Assembly (NCBI GenBank): GCA_023442755.1
Contig: JAEZXS010000110.1
Span: 1-18,047, forward strand
DNA: 18,047 nt
Direction: 5' to 3'
Source of the DNA: Pseudomonadota bacterium
GTDB taxonomy: Bacteria; Desulfobacterota; Syntrophobacteria; Syntrophobacterales; Syntrophobacteraceae
Shown here piece by piece: positions 1-7,502 of this stretch. A program made the position numbers and the translations under genes. The notes under the pieces are model-generated. The model worked only from the letters and a program-made list of their open reading frames with translations. It had not been told where the DNA came from and ran no database searches. The stretch's first letter is position 1, and the number at the start of each line of letters is the position of its first letter.

Positions 1-921
1 ATCGGTTCCCCCTGGGTGCCGGTCGTGAGCATCAGCACCCCGGAATCGGGAATATTGGGCAGGTCCTGGATGGTGATTTCGTCTTCCGGAGCGAAATCGA
101 CATAGCCCAGTTCCCGTGCAAGTCGAACATTGGTGATCATCGATTTGCCGTTGAGCAGGACTTTTCGGCCGAATTCGCGCCCGATCTGGATCACCTGCTG
201 GATGCGGTGGAGATTGCTGGAAAAGACCGCGACGATTATCCGGCCGGTTCTTTCCTGGAATATTTCGCGCAGTGTTTTGCCCACTTCCTTTTCCGACAGG
301 GTGTATCCTTCGCGCTCGACATTGGTGGAGTCGGAAAAAAGGGCCAGCACCCCTTCTTCGCCATAGGAGCCGAGCCGGGCGATGTCGAACTTCTTGCCGT
401 CAACAGGGGTGTTGTCGATTTTGAAGTCGCCGGAGTGAACAATTATGCCCACGGGAGTGCGTATGGCGAGGGCCACCCCATCCGGAATGCTGTGACAGAC
501 CCGGATGAACTCGATTTCGAAAGGGCCGATTTCCACGATCTCGCGGGGAGAGATTTGCACCAGGTCCGCCCTGTCGAGAAGATTGTGTTCCTTGAGCTTT
601 TCCTTTATGAGCGCCAGGGTGAGGGCCGTTCCGTAGATCGGAAGCGCGAATTCCTTGAGAAGGAAAGGAATGGCGCCGATGTGGTCTTCATGGCCGTGGG
701 TCACGACGAGCGCAGTGACGCGATCCCTGTTTTTGCGCAGGTAATCGAAATCGGGAATGACTATGTCGACCCCGAGCATCTCGTCTTCGGGAAACATCAG
801 TCCTGCGTCTACGAGGACAATGGTGTCGTCGTATTCCAGGACCATCATGTTGAGGCCGATTTCACCCAGGCCCCCAAGAGGGATCACTCGCAGAGTAGGT
901 TCGATTTGATTCTCAAACATT
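1..921 (-). CDS. rnj: Ribonuclease J (metallo-beta-lactamase ribonuclease), C-terminus cut by window edge
   Basis: This is a cytoplasmic RNA-processing and decay enzyme of the metallo-beta-lactamase/beta-CASP family, which has endonuclease and 5'-3' exonuclease activity. The frame is open from the ATG at 921 to position 1, giving 307 of the roughly 550 residues usual for the family. The N-terminus has the RNase J-like run PLGGLGEIG at 14-22. The zinc-binding HxHxDH motif is THGHEDH at 74-80. Further metal ligands are likely H143 (RVCHSIPD) and D165 (HSGDFK). The last visible residues (TTGTQGEP) belong to the beta-CASP region. The start codon lies inside the end of plsC: the two genes overlap by 9 nt (ATGTTTGA), so translational coupling is likely. 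A GGGGGTGA stretch about 12 nt upstream may serve as ribosome binding site. The family is certain; I cannot separate J1 from J2 type. Confidence 0.93.
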
Positions 922-1704
922 GCGGACGGCGTCACCCCCGTTGCTGCGTGCTGTTTTTTCCGGTTCCTGCCGTTCGGTGGAATCGGGTCCCGCTTCTTCT
1001 GGCGGCAGATTGCTCCGGATAGTCTCGCGGACCCTGTGCAGCAGCAAGTCGCGACTCTTGCCGTCCGGGCTCATGCCTGCGGTCGGAATCGGATCGGCTA
1101 TCGTGATCGTTATTACTCCCGAGGTGATATACTTACCGCCTTTGGGAAGTATGCGGTAGGAACCGCTAATGCTGATGGGGACTATAGGCTGGTGGGACTT
1201 CGCTGCCAATATGAATCCGCCCTTCTTGAAACCCTGTACCGTTCCGTCAGGAGTTCGCGTGCCCTCCGGGAAAATGAAAACGGAACTTCCTTTCCGAATC
1301 TCCTCGGCAGCCTTGTTCAGGCTGATGATGGATTTGCGCTGATCCGAACGATCGATTGGAATATAGCCCGCAGAGTACATCGCCCGGCCGAGAACCGGAA
1401 GCTTGAAGAGCTCCTCCTTTGCGAGCCAGCTGAAAGGGACGGGGATATACCCGAGCGTAGCGAAGATATCGAACCAGCTTTGATGGTTGCTGGCCAGGAT
1501 ATAGGCCTGATGCGGATCGATCTTTTCCGCCCCTTTTACTGCCACCTTCACTCCCCCCGCGCAGAGATTCATTCTGCCCCACCATTTTGCCGCCAGCCTG
1601 GGCAGCTTCGGGTGTATGAATGACCCGATAATGGCGAGAGTTCCCATTATGATGGTCGAAATAAACAGAATGATGTAAAAGAAACCGGAACGGAGCAGTT
1701 TCAT
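913..1704 (-). CDS. plsC: 1-acyl-sn-glycerol-3-phosphate acyltransferase (PlsC family)
   Basis: Transfers an acyl group to lysophosphatidate to form phosphatidate in phospholipid synthesis, at the inner membrane. The chosen ATG at 1704 gives 263 residues. An AGGGA ribosome site sits just upstream, and the frame's longer extension (to 1884) reads through the AT-rich promoter region. Visible features are an N-terminal hydrophobic helix (about residues 8-30), the catalytic HX4D box NHQSWFD with H74 and D79, block II IPIDRSD at 115-121, and block III FPEGTR at 145-150 for phosphate binding. The C-terminal 25 residues are charged and low in complexity. The last codons overlap the RNase J start, which suggests a two-gene operon. 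Acyl donor and exact substrate cannot be read from the sequence; other PlsC-family acyltransferases share these motifs. Confidence 0.9.
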   Translation of the reverse strand: MKLLRSGFFYIILFISTIIMGTLAIIGSFIHPKLPRLAAKWWGRMNLCAGGVKVAVKGAEKIDPHQAYILASNHQSWFDIFATLGYIPVPFSWLAKEELFKLPVLGRAMYSAGYIPIDRSDQRKSIISLNKAAEEIRKGSSVFIFPEGTRTPDGTVQGFKKGGFILAAKSHQPIVPISISGSYRILPKGGKYITSGVITITIADPIPTAGMSPDGKSRDLLLHRVRETIRSNLPPEEAGPDSTERQEPEKTARSNGGDAVRNV

Positions 1705-1744
1705 TTTTTCCCTAACCAGATCAACACGGCCGAGAGATGTAATA

Positions 1745-1793
1745 AAAGTATTGAAAACAAATACTTTGATAATTTTTAGGCCCATACTGTAAA
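1745..1793 (-). promoter_or_regulatory. Candidate plsC promoter with overlapping inverted repeat
   Basis: On the minus strand, TTTACA (1793-1788) and TATCAA (1771-1766) are separated by 16 nt, which fits a sigma-70-type promoter about 55 nt ahead of the plsC start. A perfect 8-bp inverted repeat, AAAGTATT-N7-AATACTTT (1745-1767), covers part of the -10 box and the expected transcription start, an operator-like position. No regulator is encoded nearby. The promoter is a by-eye match; the repeat is directly visible. Confidence 0.4.
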
Positions 1794-1899
1794 CTGTTTC
1801 CGGAGGCGAGTCAATTGTGCAATTCCAGGCGTGCAAAGGGCGGAATAGCCTCGGGCGTGACATTGCATATACGGGCGCCGGCACGTTGCCGGCCGAAAC

Positions 1900-1916
1900 G
1901 ATAAAAAGGTTTTATC
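1900..1916. repeat. Perfect 7-bp inverted repeat between plsC and ssb
   Basis: GATAAAA-AGG-TTTTATC is a perfect 17-bp palindromic sequence in the divergent intergenic region, 75 nt ahead of the ssb start. It could be an operator or a small hairpin. A GC-rich repeat (two GCCGGC units, 1877-1893) lies next to it. I cannot assign a binding protein. Confidence 0.4.
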
Positions 1917-1990
1917 CGGGTTGGCGTTTTCTGTGTTGCGGCAGTTGACGGCCGGCCTGGAGGAGCAATCGGTCAAAGAAAGGATAATGG

Positions 1991-2491
1991 ATGGCAAAAG
2001 GTACGGTAAACAAGGTTATTTTGGTTGGAAGACTCGGACAGGACCCGGATATCCGTTACAGTCCAAACGGCGTGGCAGTGGCGCGGTTCAGCCTGGCTAC
2101 CAACGAGAGGGTATCGACAGGTGAGGGGAACTGGGAAGATCGCACCGAATGGCATCGCGTGGTTGCCTTCGGGAAAACGGCGGAGGTTTGCGGAAACTAT
2201 CTCGCCAAGGGCCGTCTCGTTTTTGTCGAGGGCAGCATCCGGAGCAACCAGTGGGAAGATGCCCAGGGACAGAAGCGCTTCTCGGTCGATATCGTCGCGC
2301 GCGACATCCAGATGCTCGGCAGCGGCGAAGGCCAGTCTCAATCGCAATCCCAGCCCCAGTCACAGCCGCAGCAGGGTTCCCGCTACCAGGGCGGTGGCCA
2401 GAATCAAAGGGCCTCGGCGCCGAGCGGAAGGTCCATGCCCGAGGAACTGCCTCCGCAGCCGGGGCTTCCCGAGGATGACATCCCGTTCTGA
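1991..2491 (+). CDS. ssb: Single-stranded DNA-binding protein
   Basis: Binds and protects single-stranded DNA in replication, repair and recombination, and recruits partner proteins through its C-terminal tip. The product has 166 residues, normal for bacterial SSB. Residues 1 to about 110 form the OB-fold (N-terminal NKVILVGRLGQDP, then IRYSPNGVAVARFSLAT and WHRVVAFGKTAE). A linker of about 40 residues follows, rich in Gln, Ser and Pro with SQSQ-type repeats. The chain ends in the conserved acidic tip DDIPF. AAAGG lies about 7 nt ahead of the ATG. It stands alone on the plus strand, between two minus-strand operons. No intrinsic terminator with a plus-strand T-run is visible downstream. Confidence 0.96.
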   Translation: MAKGTVNKVILVGRLGQDPDIRYSPNGVAVARFSLATNERVSTGEGNWEDRTEWHRVVAFGKTAEVCGNYLAKGRLVFVEGSIRSNQWEDAQGQKRFSVDIVARDIQMLGSGEGQSQSQSQPQSQPQQGSRYQGGGQNQRASAPSGRSMPEELPPQPGLPEDDIPF

Positions 2492-2574
2492 TTCGGGCAG
2501 TTCTGTACTGCGAAAATATCGCTGCCGGGTGTATGGATTTCCACCTGTTCGGACGGCTTCTGCCGGGCAGGCTA

Positions 2575-2597
2575 ATACCGGCCGCGGCCGCTGGTAT
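2575..2597 (+). repeat. GC-rich hairpin downstream of ssb
   Basis: ATACCGGC pairs with GCTGGTAT (8 bp, one G-T wobble in the plus sense) around a 7-nt GC-rich loop. No T-run follows on the plus strand, so it is not a canonical intrinsic terminator. It could be a structured 3' end of the ssb transcript. The rest of 2492-2604 shows only short weak repeats and no gene. Confidence 0.3.
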
Positions 2598-2604
2598 CCG
2601 AAAC

Positions 2605-2638
2605 AAAAAAGGTGGGCACGACGAATGCGTGTCCACCT
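2605..2638 (-). terminator. Intrinsic terminator of the hemA-tatA gene string
   Basis: The plus-strand arms AGGTGGGCACG (2610-2620) and CGTGTCCACCT (2628-2638) pair around a 7-nt loop. Read on the minus strand, the stem has one A-C mismatch and runs directly into six T residues (plus-strand A run 2605-2610). It lies 39 nt beyond the tatA stop, as expected for the end of that transcript. Confidence 0.7.
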
Positions 2639-2677
2639 GAGTTCATTCCGAGGCAAAAGCAGCGGGGAAGCGGAGCC

Positions 2678-2851
2678 CTACTTTTCCGTTCCGCCCTTGA
2701 GCCCATCCATGATGTCCTTGGACTCTTTTTTGAAATTCTTGATGGCTTTGCCGAACCCGGAGCCAAGTTCGGGCAGCTTCTTCGCTCCAAAAAGCACTAT
2801 GAGCACCACCAGGATTACGATTATCTTGCCGATTCCGAAACTTCCAATCAT
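2678..2851 (-). CDS. tatA: Twin-arginine translocase subunit TatA
   Basis: Pore-forming subunit of the Tat pathway, which exports folded, often cofactor-bearing proteins across the inner membrane. The product has 57 residues, at the short end of the family. It has an N-terminal transmembrane helix (about residues 6-21), then the diagnostic FGAKKLPELG hinge at 21-30, then an amphipathic helix with Phe/Lys (GFGKAIKNFKKESKD) and a short charged tail. The FG hinge and short tail favour TatA over TatB. GGAG lies about 8 nt ahead of the ATG. It is the last gene of the string, 21 nt after the zinc-ribbon gene. No tatC or tatB is in the window. DsrO, encoded about 6 kb away, carries a Tat signal and is a possible client. 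Confidence 0.92.
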   Translation of the reverse strand: MIGSFGIGKIIVILVVLIVLFGAKKLPELGSGFGKAIKNFKKESKDIMDGLKGGTEK

Positions 2852-2872
2852 ATCTTTCTCCGATACGCCCGC

Positions 2873-3274
2873 TTACTTGCCGAGCAGGTGCTCAACCTCT
2901 TCCAGGAGTTGCAGGAATTCCTTGGACTGCCTGTACTGGTCGAGATATTTCTGGTGATTGAGCCAACTTTCCCACACCTTCATCCATGCCGCATTGTGCC
3001 AATAGCAGATTGAATCGGACTTGTCTCCGCTCGTCCTTTTCCTGTACTCCTCGTATTCCTCCTGGCAGGATTTGCAGAAGGTATACGGCGCCGCGAACTT
3101 GGTACAGTCCTCCGACTGGGCCTCGATCTGCGAACCGCATTTCGAGCACTTCATGACGCATCGCGTGCATTGGAATATTTTCCGAAGCGCCTCTATCTTG
3201 CGCTGCCGCAGAGACGTTTCCCTCTCGGTCTTGAGGTTCTCTATTTTCTTCCCGAATTCGAGAATGTCGGCCAT
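2873..3274 (-). CDS. Small cysteine-rich zinc-ribbon protein of unknown function
   Basis: I do not recognise a characterised family. From the ATG at 3274, which has AGGGG upstream, the product has 133 residues. A TTG two codons earlier is also possible. It is cytoplasmic by appearance (no signal or membrane segment). The first 30 residues are a charged, probably helical segment. Paired cysteines follow at 36/39 (CTRC), 43/46 (CSKC) and 67/70 (CKSC), with extra cysteines at 57 and 91. This spacing suggests one or two zinc-ribbon or rubredoxin-like knuckles. The C-terminal half is rich in Tyr, Trp and Glu and ends in a Leu/Glu helix (LLEEVEHLL). It lies 9 nt after hemA and 21 nt before tatA, so it is surely co-transcribed. 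A link with heme metabolism or protein export is a guess from position only. Confidence 0.8.
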   Translation of the reverse strand: MADILEFGKKIENLKTERETSLRQRKIEALRKIFQCTRCVMKCSKCGSQIEAQSEDCTKFAAPYTFCKSCQEEYEEYRKRTSGDKSDSICYWHNAAWMKVWESWLNHQKYLDQYRQSKEFLQLLEEVEHLLGK

Positions 3275-3283
3275 TTCCAACCC

Positions 3284-4639
3284 CTATTCTTTAGCGGTTT
3301 TCAGGAAGCCGGCTTCCTCCTGGACTTCTGGAGTTCGATTTTCAAGGGATGCGGAATCAACCCCGTTTCCATCTGAGAGATTGAACAATTGCTGGGCATA
3401 GTCCATAAAGGTGGCCTGCGTGCCTCTTTGTGCCTTGTTTTTCAAAAAAACGATCGGGTCGTGGAGCAGTTTCTTTATGATCGATTCGGTAAGGACTTCG
3501 ATCGCCACCCTTTCCCTCTCGCCCAAGTTGGAGAGCTGGGAAAAGGTCTTGCGCAGTTCATTCTGCCGGATCGTTTCAGCCTTTTCACGGATGGAAACGA
3601 TGGTCGGCACTGCGCTCAGGCTGTTCATCCATTTCTGGAACTTGATGGTTTCCTCGTTGATTATGTGCTCGGCGAGCTGCGCCTGGTTGCGGCGTTCTTC
3701 GCGGTTCAACTCAATAACTCCCTGAAGGTCGTCGATGTCGTAGACATAGACGTTGTCTATCTCGTTGACCTTTGGTTCGATGTCCCTCGGGACCGCAATA
3801 TCTATGAAGAAAAGAGGCTTATTGCGCCGCTCCCGCATCCTCGACCGGACGTCCTGGTACCTGATGACAGGCTCCTGCGCGCCCGTTGAGGAAATCACTA
3901 TATCCATTCCCTTCATCGCTTCCAGAATTCGATCGAAAGCGACTGTCTCCGCCCTGAACCGGCCGGCAAGCTCGATCGCCCTTTCCAGGGTCCGGTTGGC
4001 AACCGTCATCTGGCGGACTCCCTGTGCCAGGAGATGTTCGGCGGCCAGTTCGGCCATTTCGCCGGCGCCGATCAGCAATACCCGCTTGTCCCGGATGTCT
4101 CCGAAAATCTTTCGGGCAAGCTCCACCGCCGCATAGCTTACCGATACGGCGCAGGACCCGATGCAGGTTTCCGTACGGACCCGCTTGGCGACGGAAAAAG
4201 CCTTGTGGAGAAGCCTGTTGAGGATGGTCTTTACAGCCCTGTTTTCCACGGAGTCGCGGTAGGCGGTTTTGAGCTGGCCGAGAATCTGCGGCTCTCCCAG
4301 CACCATGGAATCGAGGCTGGACGCCACCATGAAAAGGTGTTTCACCGCCTCCAGGTCTTCATGCAAATAGAGGTATGAATCGAGCGGCACCGACTGGCTG
4401 AGGCCGACGTGCATGCGCAGAAGCGTTTTCACTTCTTTGATGCCGTCCTGCAGATCGCTGCACGTAAACAGGACCTCCACCCGGTTGCAGGTGGAAAGAA
4501 AGAGCAACTCCTCGACATGCTTGAGCTGAGGCAGCATGTGGAGCGGATTAACTTCTTGCCTGCATGCAACCGCAAGCTGCTCCCTGATCTCCACGGGAGC
4601 CGTCTTGTGGTTCATGCCTAATAGGACGATATGGAACAT
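3284..4639 (-). CDS. hemA: Glutamyl-tRNA reductase
   Basis: Reduces glutamyl-tRNA(Glu) with NADPH to glutamate-1-semialdehyde, the committed step of C5-type tetrapyrrole synthesis in the cytoplasm. The chosen ATG at 4639 gives 451 residues; the frame extends upstream but that part overlaps the ccsA gene. Motifs include the N-terminal GMNHKTAPVEIRE (8-20), the catalytic cysteine C51 in STCNRVEV, the substrate-domain motif LGEPQILGQ (114-122), the NADPH-binding GAGEMAE (191-197), and a C-terminal helical dimerisation region. The start overlaps the ccsA stop as TAATG, a classic coupling junction, with AGGGG about 8 nt upstream. The gene feeds siroheme and heme synthesis, fitting its upstream partners. 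Heme-dependent control of HemA is known in other bacteria but nothing here shows it. Confidence 0.97.
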   Translation of the reverse strand: MFHIVLLGMNHKTAPVEIREQLAVACRQEVNPLHMLPQLKHVEELLFLSTCNRVEVLFTCSDLQDGIKEVKTLLRMHVGLSQSVPLDSYLYLHEDLEAVKHLFMVASSLDSMVLGEPQILGQLKTAYRDSVENRAVKTILNRLLHKAFSVAKRVRTETCIGSCAVSVSYAAVELARKIFGDIRDKRVLLIGAGEMAELAAEHLLAQGVRQMTVANRTLERAIELAGRFRAETVAFDRILEAMKGMDIVISSTGAQEPVIRYQDVRSRMRERRNKPLFFIDIAVPRDIEPKVNEIDNVYVYDIDDLQGVIELNREERRNQAQLAEHIINEETIKFQKWMNSLSAVPTIVSIREKAETIRQNELRKTFSQLSNLGERERVAIEVLTESIIKKLLHDPIVFLKNKAQRGTQATFMDYAQQLFNLSDGNGVDSASLENRTPEVQEEAGFLKTAKE

Positions 4640-5466
4640 TACATTGCCCCTGCCAGAATCGAGTGGTGTCCCTTCAACAGGAGGTTGGCTCCAAGGAATG
4701 TGAGTAGAATCGCCGCAAATCCGAAAATTGCCAGCCATGCGGCCCTGCGTCCCCGCCAACCGACAGCGAGGCGTTCATGAACGAGAATTGCGTAAATGAT
4801 CCAGGTAACAAGGGAAAGAATCTCTTTGGGATCCCAGTTCCAGGGTGAATGCCAGACGATGCTCGCATAAGCGAAACCGGCCAGCAGGCCGCCTGTCATG
4901 AGCGGAAAACCGGCTATCAGGCAGCTGTGTGCGATTGAGTCGATCCGTTCGAGCGAGGGGAGGCGGGGGTAGAGGAACCCGAAATTCTTCCGCTTGATCT
5001 GCCTCTCCTGCAGCAGGTACATAACGCCGAGGCTGAAGGCGAGCGCGAAAAGCGCATTGGCCAAAAAGAGGCTCGAAACATGTAGAATGACCCAGCCGCT
5101 TTTCACAAACTGGCTCTTGGCCATGATCTGTGTCGGCAGCAGCGAGGAGGATAGCATGAAAACAACCGCAAGGGGCGAGACGAACGAGCCCAGTATCCGC
5201 AGCTGCAACCGGAGCTGTACGATAAGATAAGTAACGACGAAGACCCAGGCAAACAGGGACAGCGCTTCCTGACCCGAAGTTACCGCCAGCTCTCCAAGCT
5301 TTATGGAGCGCAGAAGGATCGCCCCTCCGTGAAAAAGTGCCCCCAGCAGCATTATGGTCCAGGAAATCCGGTGGATCTGCTCCCTGTCCCGAAACAGATA
5401 GACCAGGTAGCCCACCGTGGCGCACATGTAGCAAATCGTTGCGATTACGAGAAAAAGGGATTCCAT
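4639..5466 (-). CDS. CcsA/HemX-like cytochrome c assembly membrane protein
   Basis: Integral membrane protein of the cytochrome c assembly (CcsA/CcmC/HemX) family, probably involved in heme handling for cytochrome c maturation or in modulating HemA levels. From the ATG at 5466 it has 275 residues and about eight hydrophobic segments. The tryptophan-rich family signature is WNWDPKE at 209-215. Conserved-type histidines appear at H46, H129, H180 and near the C-terminus (KGHHSI). A longer reading to 5568 would overlap the preceding gene by 124 nt and is less likely; the chosen start overlaps it by 22 nt. The gene is coupled to hemA (TAATG). Two roles are possible: a CcsA of the system II type would need a CcsB/ResB partner, not seen here, while HemX proteins sit beside hemA in many bacteria. 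I therefore leave the symbol blank. Confidence 0.85.
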   Translation of the reverse strand: MESLFLVIATICYMCATVGYLVYLFRDREQIHRISWTIMLLGALFHGGAILLRSIKLGELAVTSGQEALSLFAWVFVVTYLIVQLRLQLRILGSFVSPLAVVFMLSSSLLPTQIMAKSQFVKSGWVILHVSSLFLANALFALAFSLGVMYLLQERQIKRKNFGFLYPRLPSLERIDSIAHSCLIAGFPLMTGGLLAGFAYASIVWHSPWNWDPKEILSLVTWIIYAILVHERLAVGWRGRRAAWLAIFGFAAILLTFLGANLLLKGHHSILAGAM

Positions 5467-6158
5467 AAATTGTCCCAGATAGGCTGCAACTCCTCCCGGT
5501 GTACCAGAGGGCTGCATATTTCGGATACCTTCAGAAGAGCTTTCTCGCGGCAGCCTTCCCGTAGCCACCGCGGAACGGGCAGGGCGGCGAGATCGCCGAA
5601 TACGCGCCGGCAGTCCTTCTCCTGAATTTGCCTGGACCTGAAATATTTCCGCAATTCGCCAAGCAATTCAATAAAAAACTCCCACTCTGCGCCGAATTCG
5701 TTTTCAAGCCTCTGCCTGAGCGCCTTCGAAACGGCGGGACTGAGACCGGCCGTACTGACCGCTATACTCAAAGAACCCCTTTCGACAACCGAAGGCACAA
5801 TGAAAGAGCCCAGTTCGGGATCGGTTGCCATATTGCACCACAGGCCGCGTTCATGGGCGTCCGCCGCAACGGTGCGGTTCAACTCCAGGTCGCTGGTTGC
5901 AGCAAACACCAGGCTCACGCCATCGATGTGAGCCTTTTCGTACCGGGTTCCGGCAAGACAAACACGCCTCCCGGAGCATTGCTCGTGGAGCCAGGGTGTG
6001 AGTTCACGGGCGACAAGCCGGATGCAGGCTCCGTACCTGAGGAGACTGCGAACCTTTCGCTCTCCGACCGCACCTCCGCCTACGACCAGGCAAGTCCTGC
6101 CCTCGATCGACAGGAAAAGGGGATAGTAGCGTCCCGGCTTTTTCCCTAATTCGTCCAT
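5445..6158 (-). CDS. Precorrin-2 dehydrogenase (siroheme synthase N-terminal domain type)
   Basis: Oxidises precorrin-2 to sirohydrochlorin with NAD+; related proteins (CysG N-domain, Met8p, SirC) may also chelate iron. The product has 237 residues, so it lacks the methyltransferase domain of full CysG. It has the NAD-binding VVGGGAVGERKVRSLL (25-40), the FAATSDLELN segment, and CNMATDPELGSFIVPS followed by the SxAGLSPAVSKALRQ region (134-148), all typical of the family. Where E. coli CysG has its catalytic Asp (NVVD), this protein has Thr111 with Asp112 next to it. The last 60 residues are more divergent. The ribosome site is weak. It is the first gene of the string leading to hemA. In sulfate reducers sirohydrochlorin serves both siroheme for sulfite reductase and, by the Ahb route, heme. 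Confidence 0.9.
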   Translation of the reverse strand: MDELGKKPGRYYPLFLSIEGRTCLVVGGGAVGERKVRSLLRYGACIRLVARELTPWLHEQCSGRRVCLAGTRYEKAHIDGVSLVFAATSDLELNRTVAADAHERGLWCNMATDPELGSFIVPSVVERGSLSIAVSTAGLSPAVSKALRQRLENEFGAEWEFFIELLGELRKYFRSRQIQEKDCRRVFGDLAALPVPRWLREGCREKALLKVSEICSPLVHREELQPIWDNLWNPFFS

Positions 6159-6296
6159 GAGGAACTGTTTCGATCTGCGTCAAAAGCTCCAGCGCCGGTA
6201 TCGCAGCCCGGCGGAGCTTTCTTACGGAAACGGGGTTTGTGAATGGCTGCAAAAAAGAAAGATCGTTCAACGGCCTATAAAGTCCGTCACACGCTC

Positions 6297-6325
6297 AATC
6301 TAACATTGATATGAATTTAAGACAA
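6297..6325 (-). promoter_or_regulatory. Weak promoter candidate for the precorrin-2 dehydrogenase-hemA-tatA string
   Basis: On the minus strand TTGTCT (6325-6320) and TAGATT (6302-6297) are spaced by 17 nt, each matching four of six consensus positions. The stretch 6159-6377 contains no gene; this AT-rich patch is the most promoter-like part. The leader would be about 130 nt. No intrinsic terminator for the polyprenyl synthase gene is visible here. Confidence 0.25.
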
Positions 6326-6377
6326 GTATTGGCGGGAAAACGGGAAAAAGGGGGAGAAACCAAGGCGGTCCGGCGCC

Positions 6378-7445
6378 TCAGGTCCTTCTCTCGACAACGT
6401 AGCCGGCCATGTCGTCCAAAAGCTCCTTCAACGGACTGTCGGGAAATACGCGAAGCGCTTCCCGGGCCAGCGAGGAGTGGGTGGCGGCAAGGCCGAGCGT
6501 GTGCTCTATTCCGTGCGTGCGAATGACGATGTTTCGGACTTCAGAGACTTCCGCAGGAGAGACTTCCTCGGAGCTGAATATTTGCTGGAGTCGCAGCCGA
6601 TCCTCGGGGCAGGCCGAACGAAGAGCGCGAATGAGCGGCAGGGTCGCCTTCCCTTCCTGAATATCGTTGCCCACGGGCTTACCGAGTTCCTCGGCGTCTC
6701 CGGTGAAATCGAGCGTATCGTCGACAAGCTGGAAGGCAATGCCCAAGTGCAGCCCGTACTTTTTCAGAGCATCTTCCTGCTCGGTGCTTCCTCCTCCGAA
6801 AATGGCCCCGACCTGGCACGCCGCGCTGATGATAATCGCGGTCTTCCGGGTGATGACTTCAAGGTATTCTCTGTCGTCGAGTTCGAGATCGCCTGAATGG
6901 ATAAGCTGGAGCACCTCGCCTTCGGCCATCTTGGTTGTGGCCTCGGTCAGCACTTCGAGAATGCGGATGTTCCGGTAGGCGACGGCCATCATGATGGCTT
7001 TGGAATAGAGAAAGTCGCCAACGAGCACAGCGGCGGGATTTCCCCATACGGTGTTGGCCGCGGGGCGGTTTCTTCGGAGTTCGGCATGGTCCACGACGTC
7101 GTCGTGCAGAAGGGTTGCCGCATGCAGGAATTCGAATACCACGGCAAGCGAAGCGTCATTCTGGCCGGTGTAGCCGCAAAGTCTTGCGGCGAGGACCATG
7201 AGAAGAGGACGCAGCCTTTTGCCGCCGCTGCCCATGATATGCCTGCCCACCACGGAAATGAGCGGAATATCCGTACTCAGAAGGCGGTTGATTTCACCTT
7301 CGATTCTGGACAAATCGGGGCGGACGCGGGCGTAAATTCTCTCTTTGAGACAGCCTGTGTCAGAGGGATAAGTGCTGGGGAGGGCAGAGGCATCCACTAT
7401 TCGCAAATCCGAAACATTTTCAAAATTCGGCCACCTTTTGTTCAC
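6378..7445 (-). CDS. Polyprenyl (hepta/octaprenyl) diphosphate synthase
   Basis: Class I trans-prenyltransferase that extends farnesyl or geranylgeranyl diphosphate with isopentenyl diphosphate, most likely for the menaquinone side chain. From the GTG at 7445 it has 355 residues. GGKRLRP (74-80) binds the diphosphate, DDVVD (115-119) is the first aspartate-rich motif, and QLVDDTLDF (239-247) is the second. The absence of a bulky residue pattern I can interpret means chain length is not assigned. GTG 7445 has GGGAG 6 nt upstream, while the alternative GTG at 7487 has no ribosome site and would lie only about 9 nt from the predicted transcript start. The N-terminal 35 residues are longer than in typical relatives. 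The gene lies just beyond the dsr terminator with its own candidate promoter, so it is likely transcribed separately. Confidence 0.92.
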   Translation of the reverse strand: MNKRWPNFENVSDLRIVDASALPSTYPSDTGCLKERIYARVRPDLSRIEGEINRLLSTDIPLISVVGRHIMGSGGKRLRPLLMVLAARLCGYTGQNDASLAVVFEFLHAATLLHDDVVDHAELRRNRPAANTVWGNPAAVLVGDFLYSKAIMMAVAYRNIRILEVLTEATTKMAEGEVLQLIHSGDLELDDREYLEVITRKTAIIISAACQVGAIFGGGSTEQEDALKKYGLHLGIAFQLVDDTLDFTGDAEELGKPVGNDIQEGKATLPLIRALRSACPEDRLRLQQIFSSEEVSPAEVSEVRNIVIRTHGIEHTLGLAATHSSLAREALRVFPDSPLKELLDDMAGYVVERRT

Positions 7446-7502
7446 AAATGTCTCCCGGAGTGTGCCGGAAAATGCCGGAAAAACCACAGGAGCAACGTCA
7501 GT

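Noticed and set aside
207..1022. 271-codon plus-strand frame opposite the RNase J gene
   Set aside because: The minus strand encodes a clear metallo-beta-lactamase protein with HxHxDH. The plus frame is a shadow.
1705..1884. 60-residue N-terminal extension of PlsC
   Set aside because: It spans the likely promoter and inverted repeat, and the ATG at 1704 has a good ribosome site and begins the expected membrane helix.
2575..2597. Hairpin as an ssb terminator
   Set aside because: The stem is acceptable but no T-run follows on the plus strand; kept only as a structural repeat.
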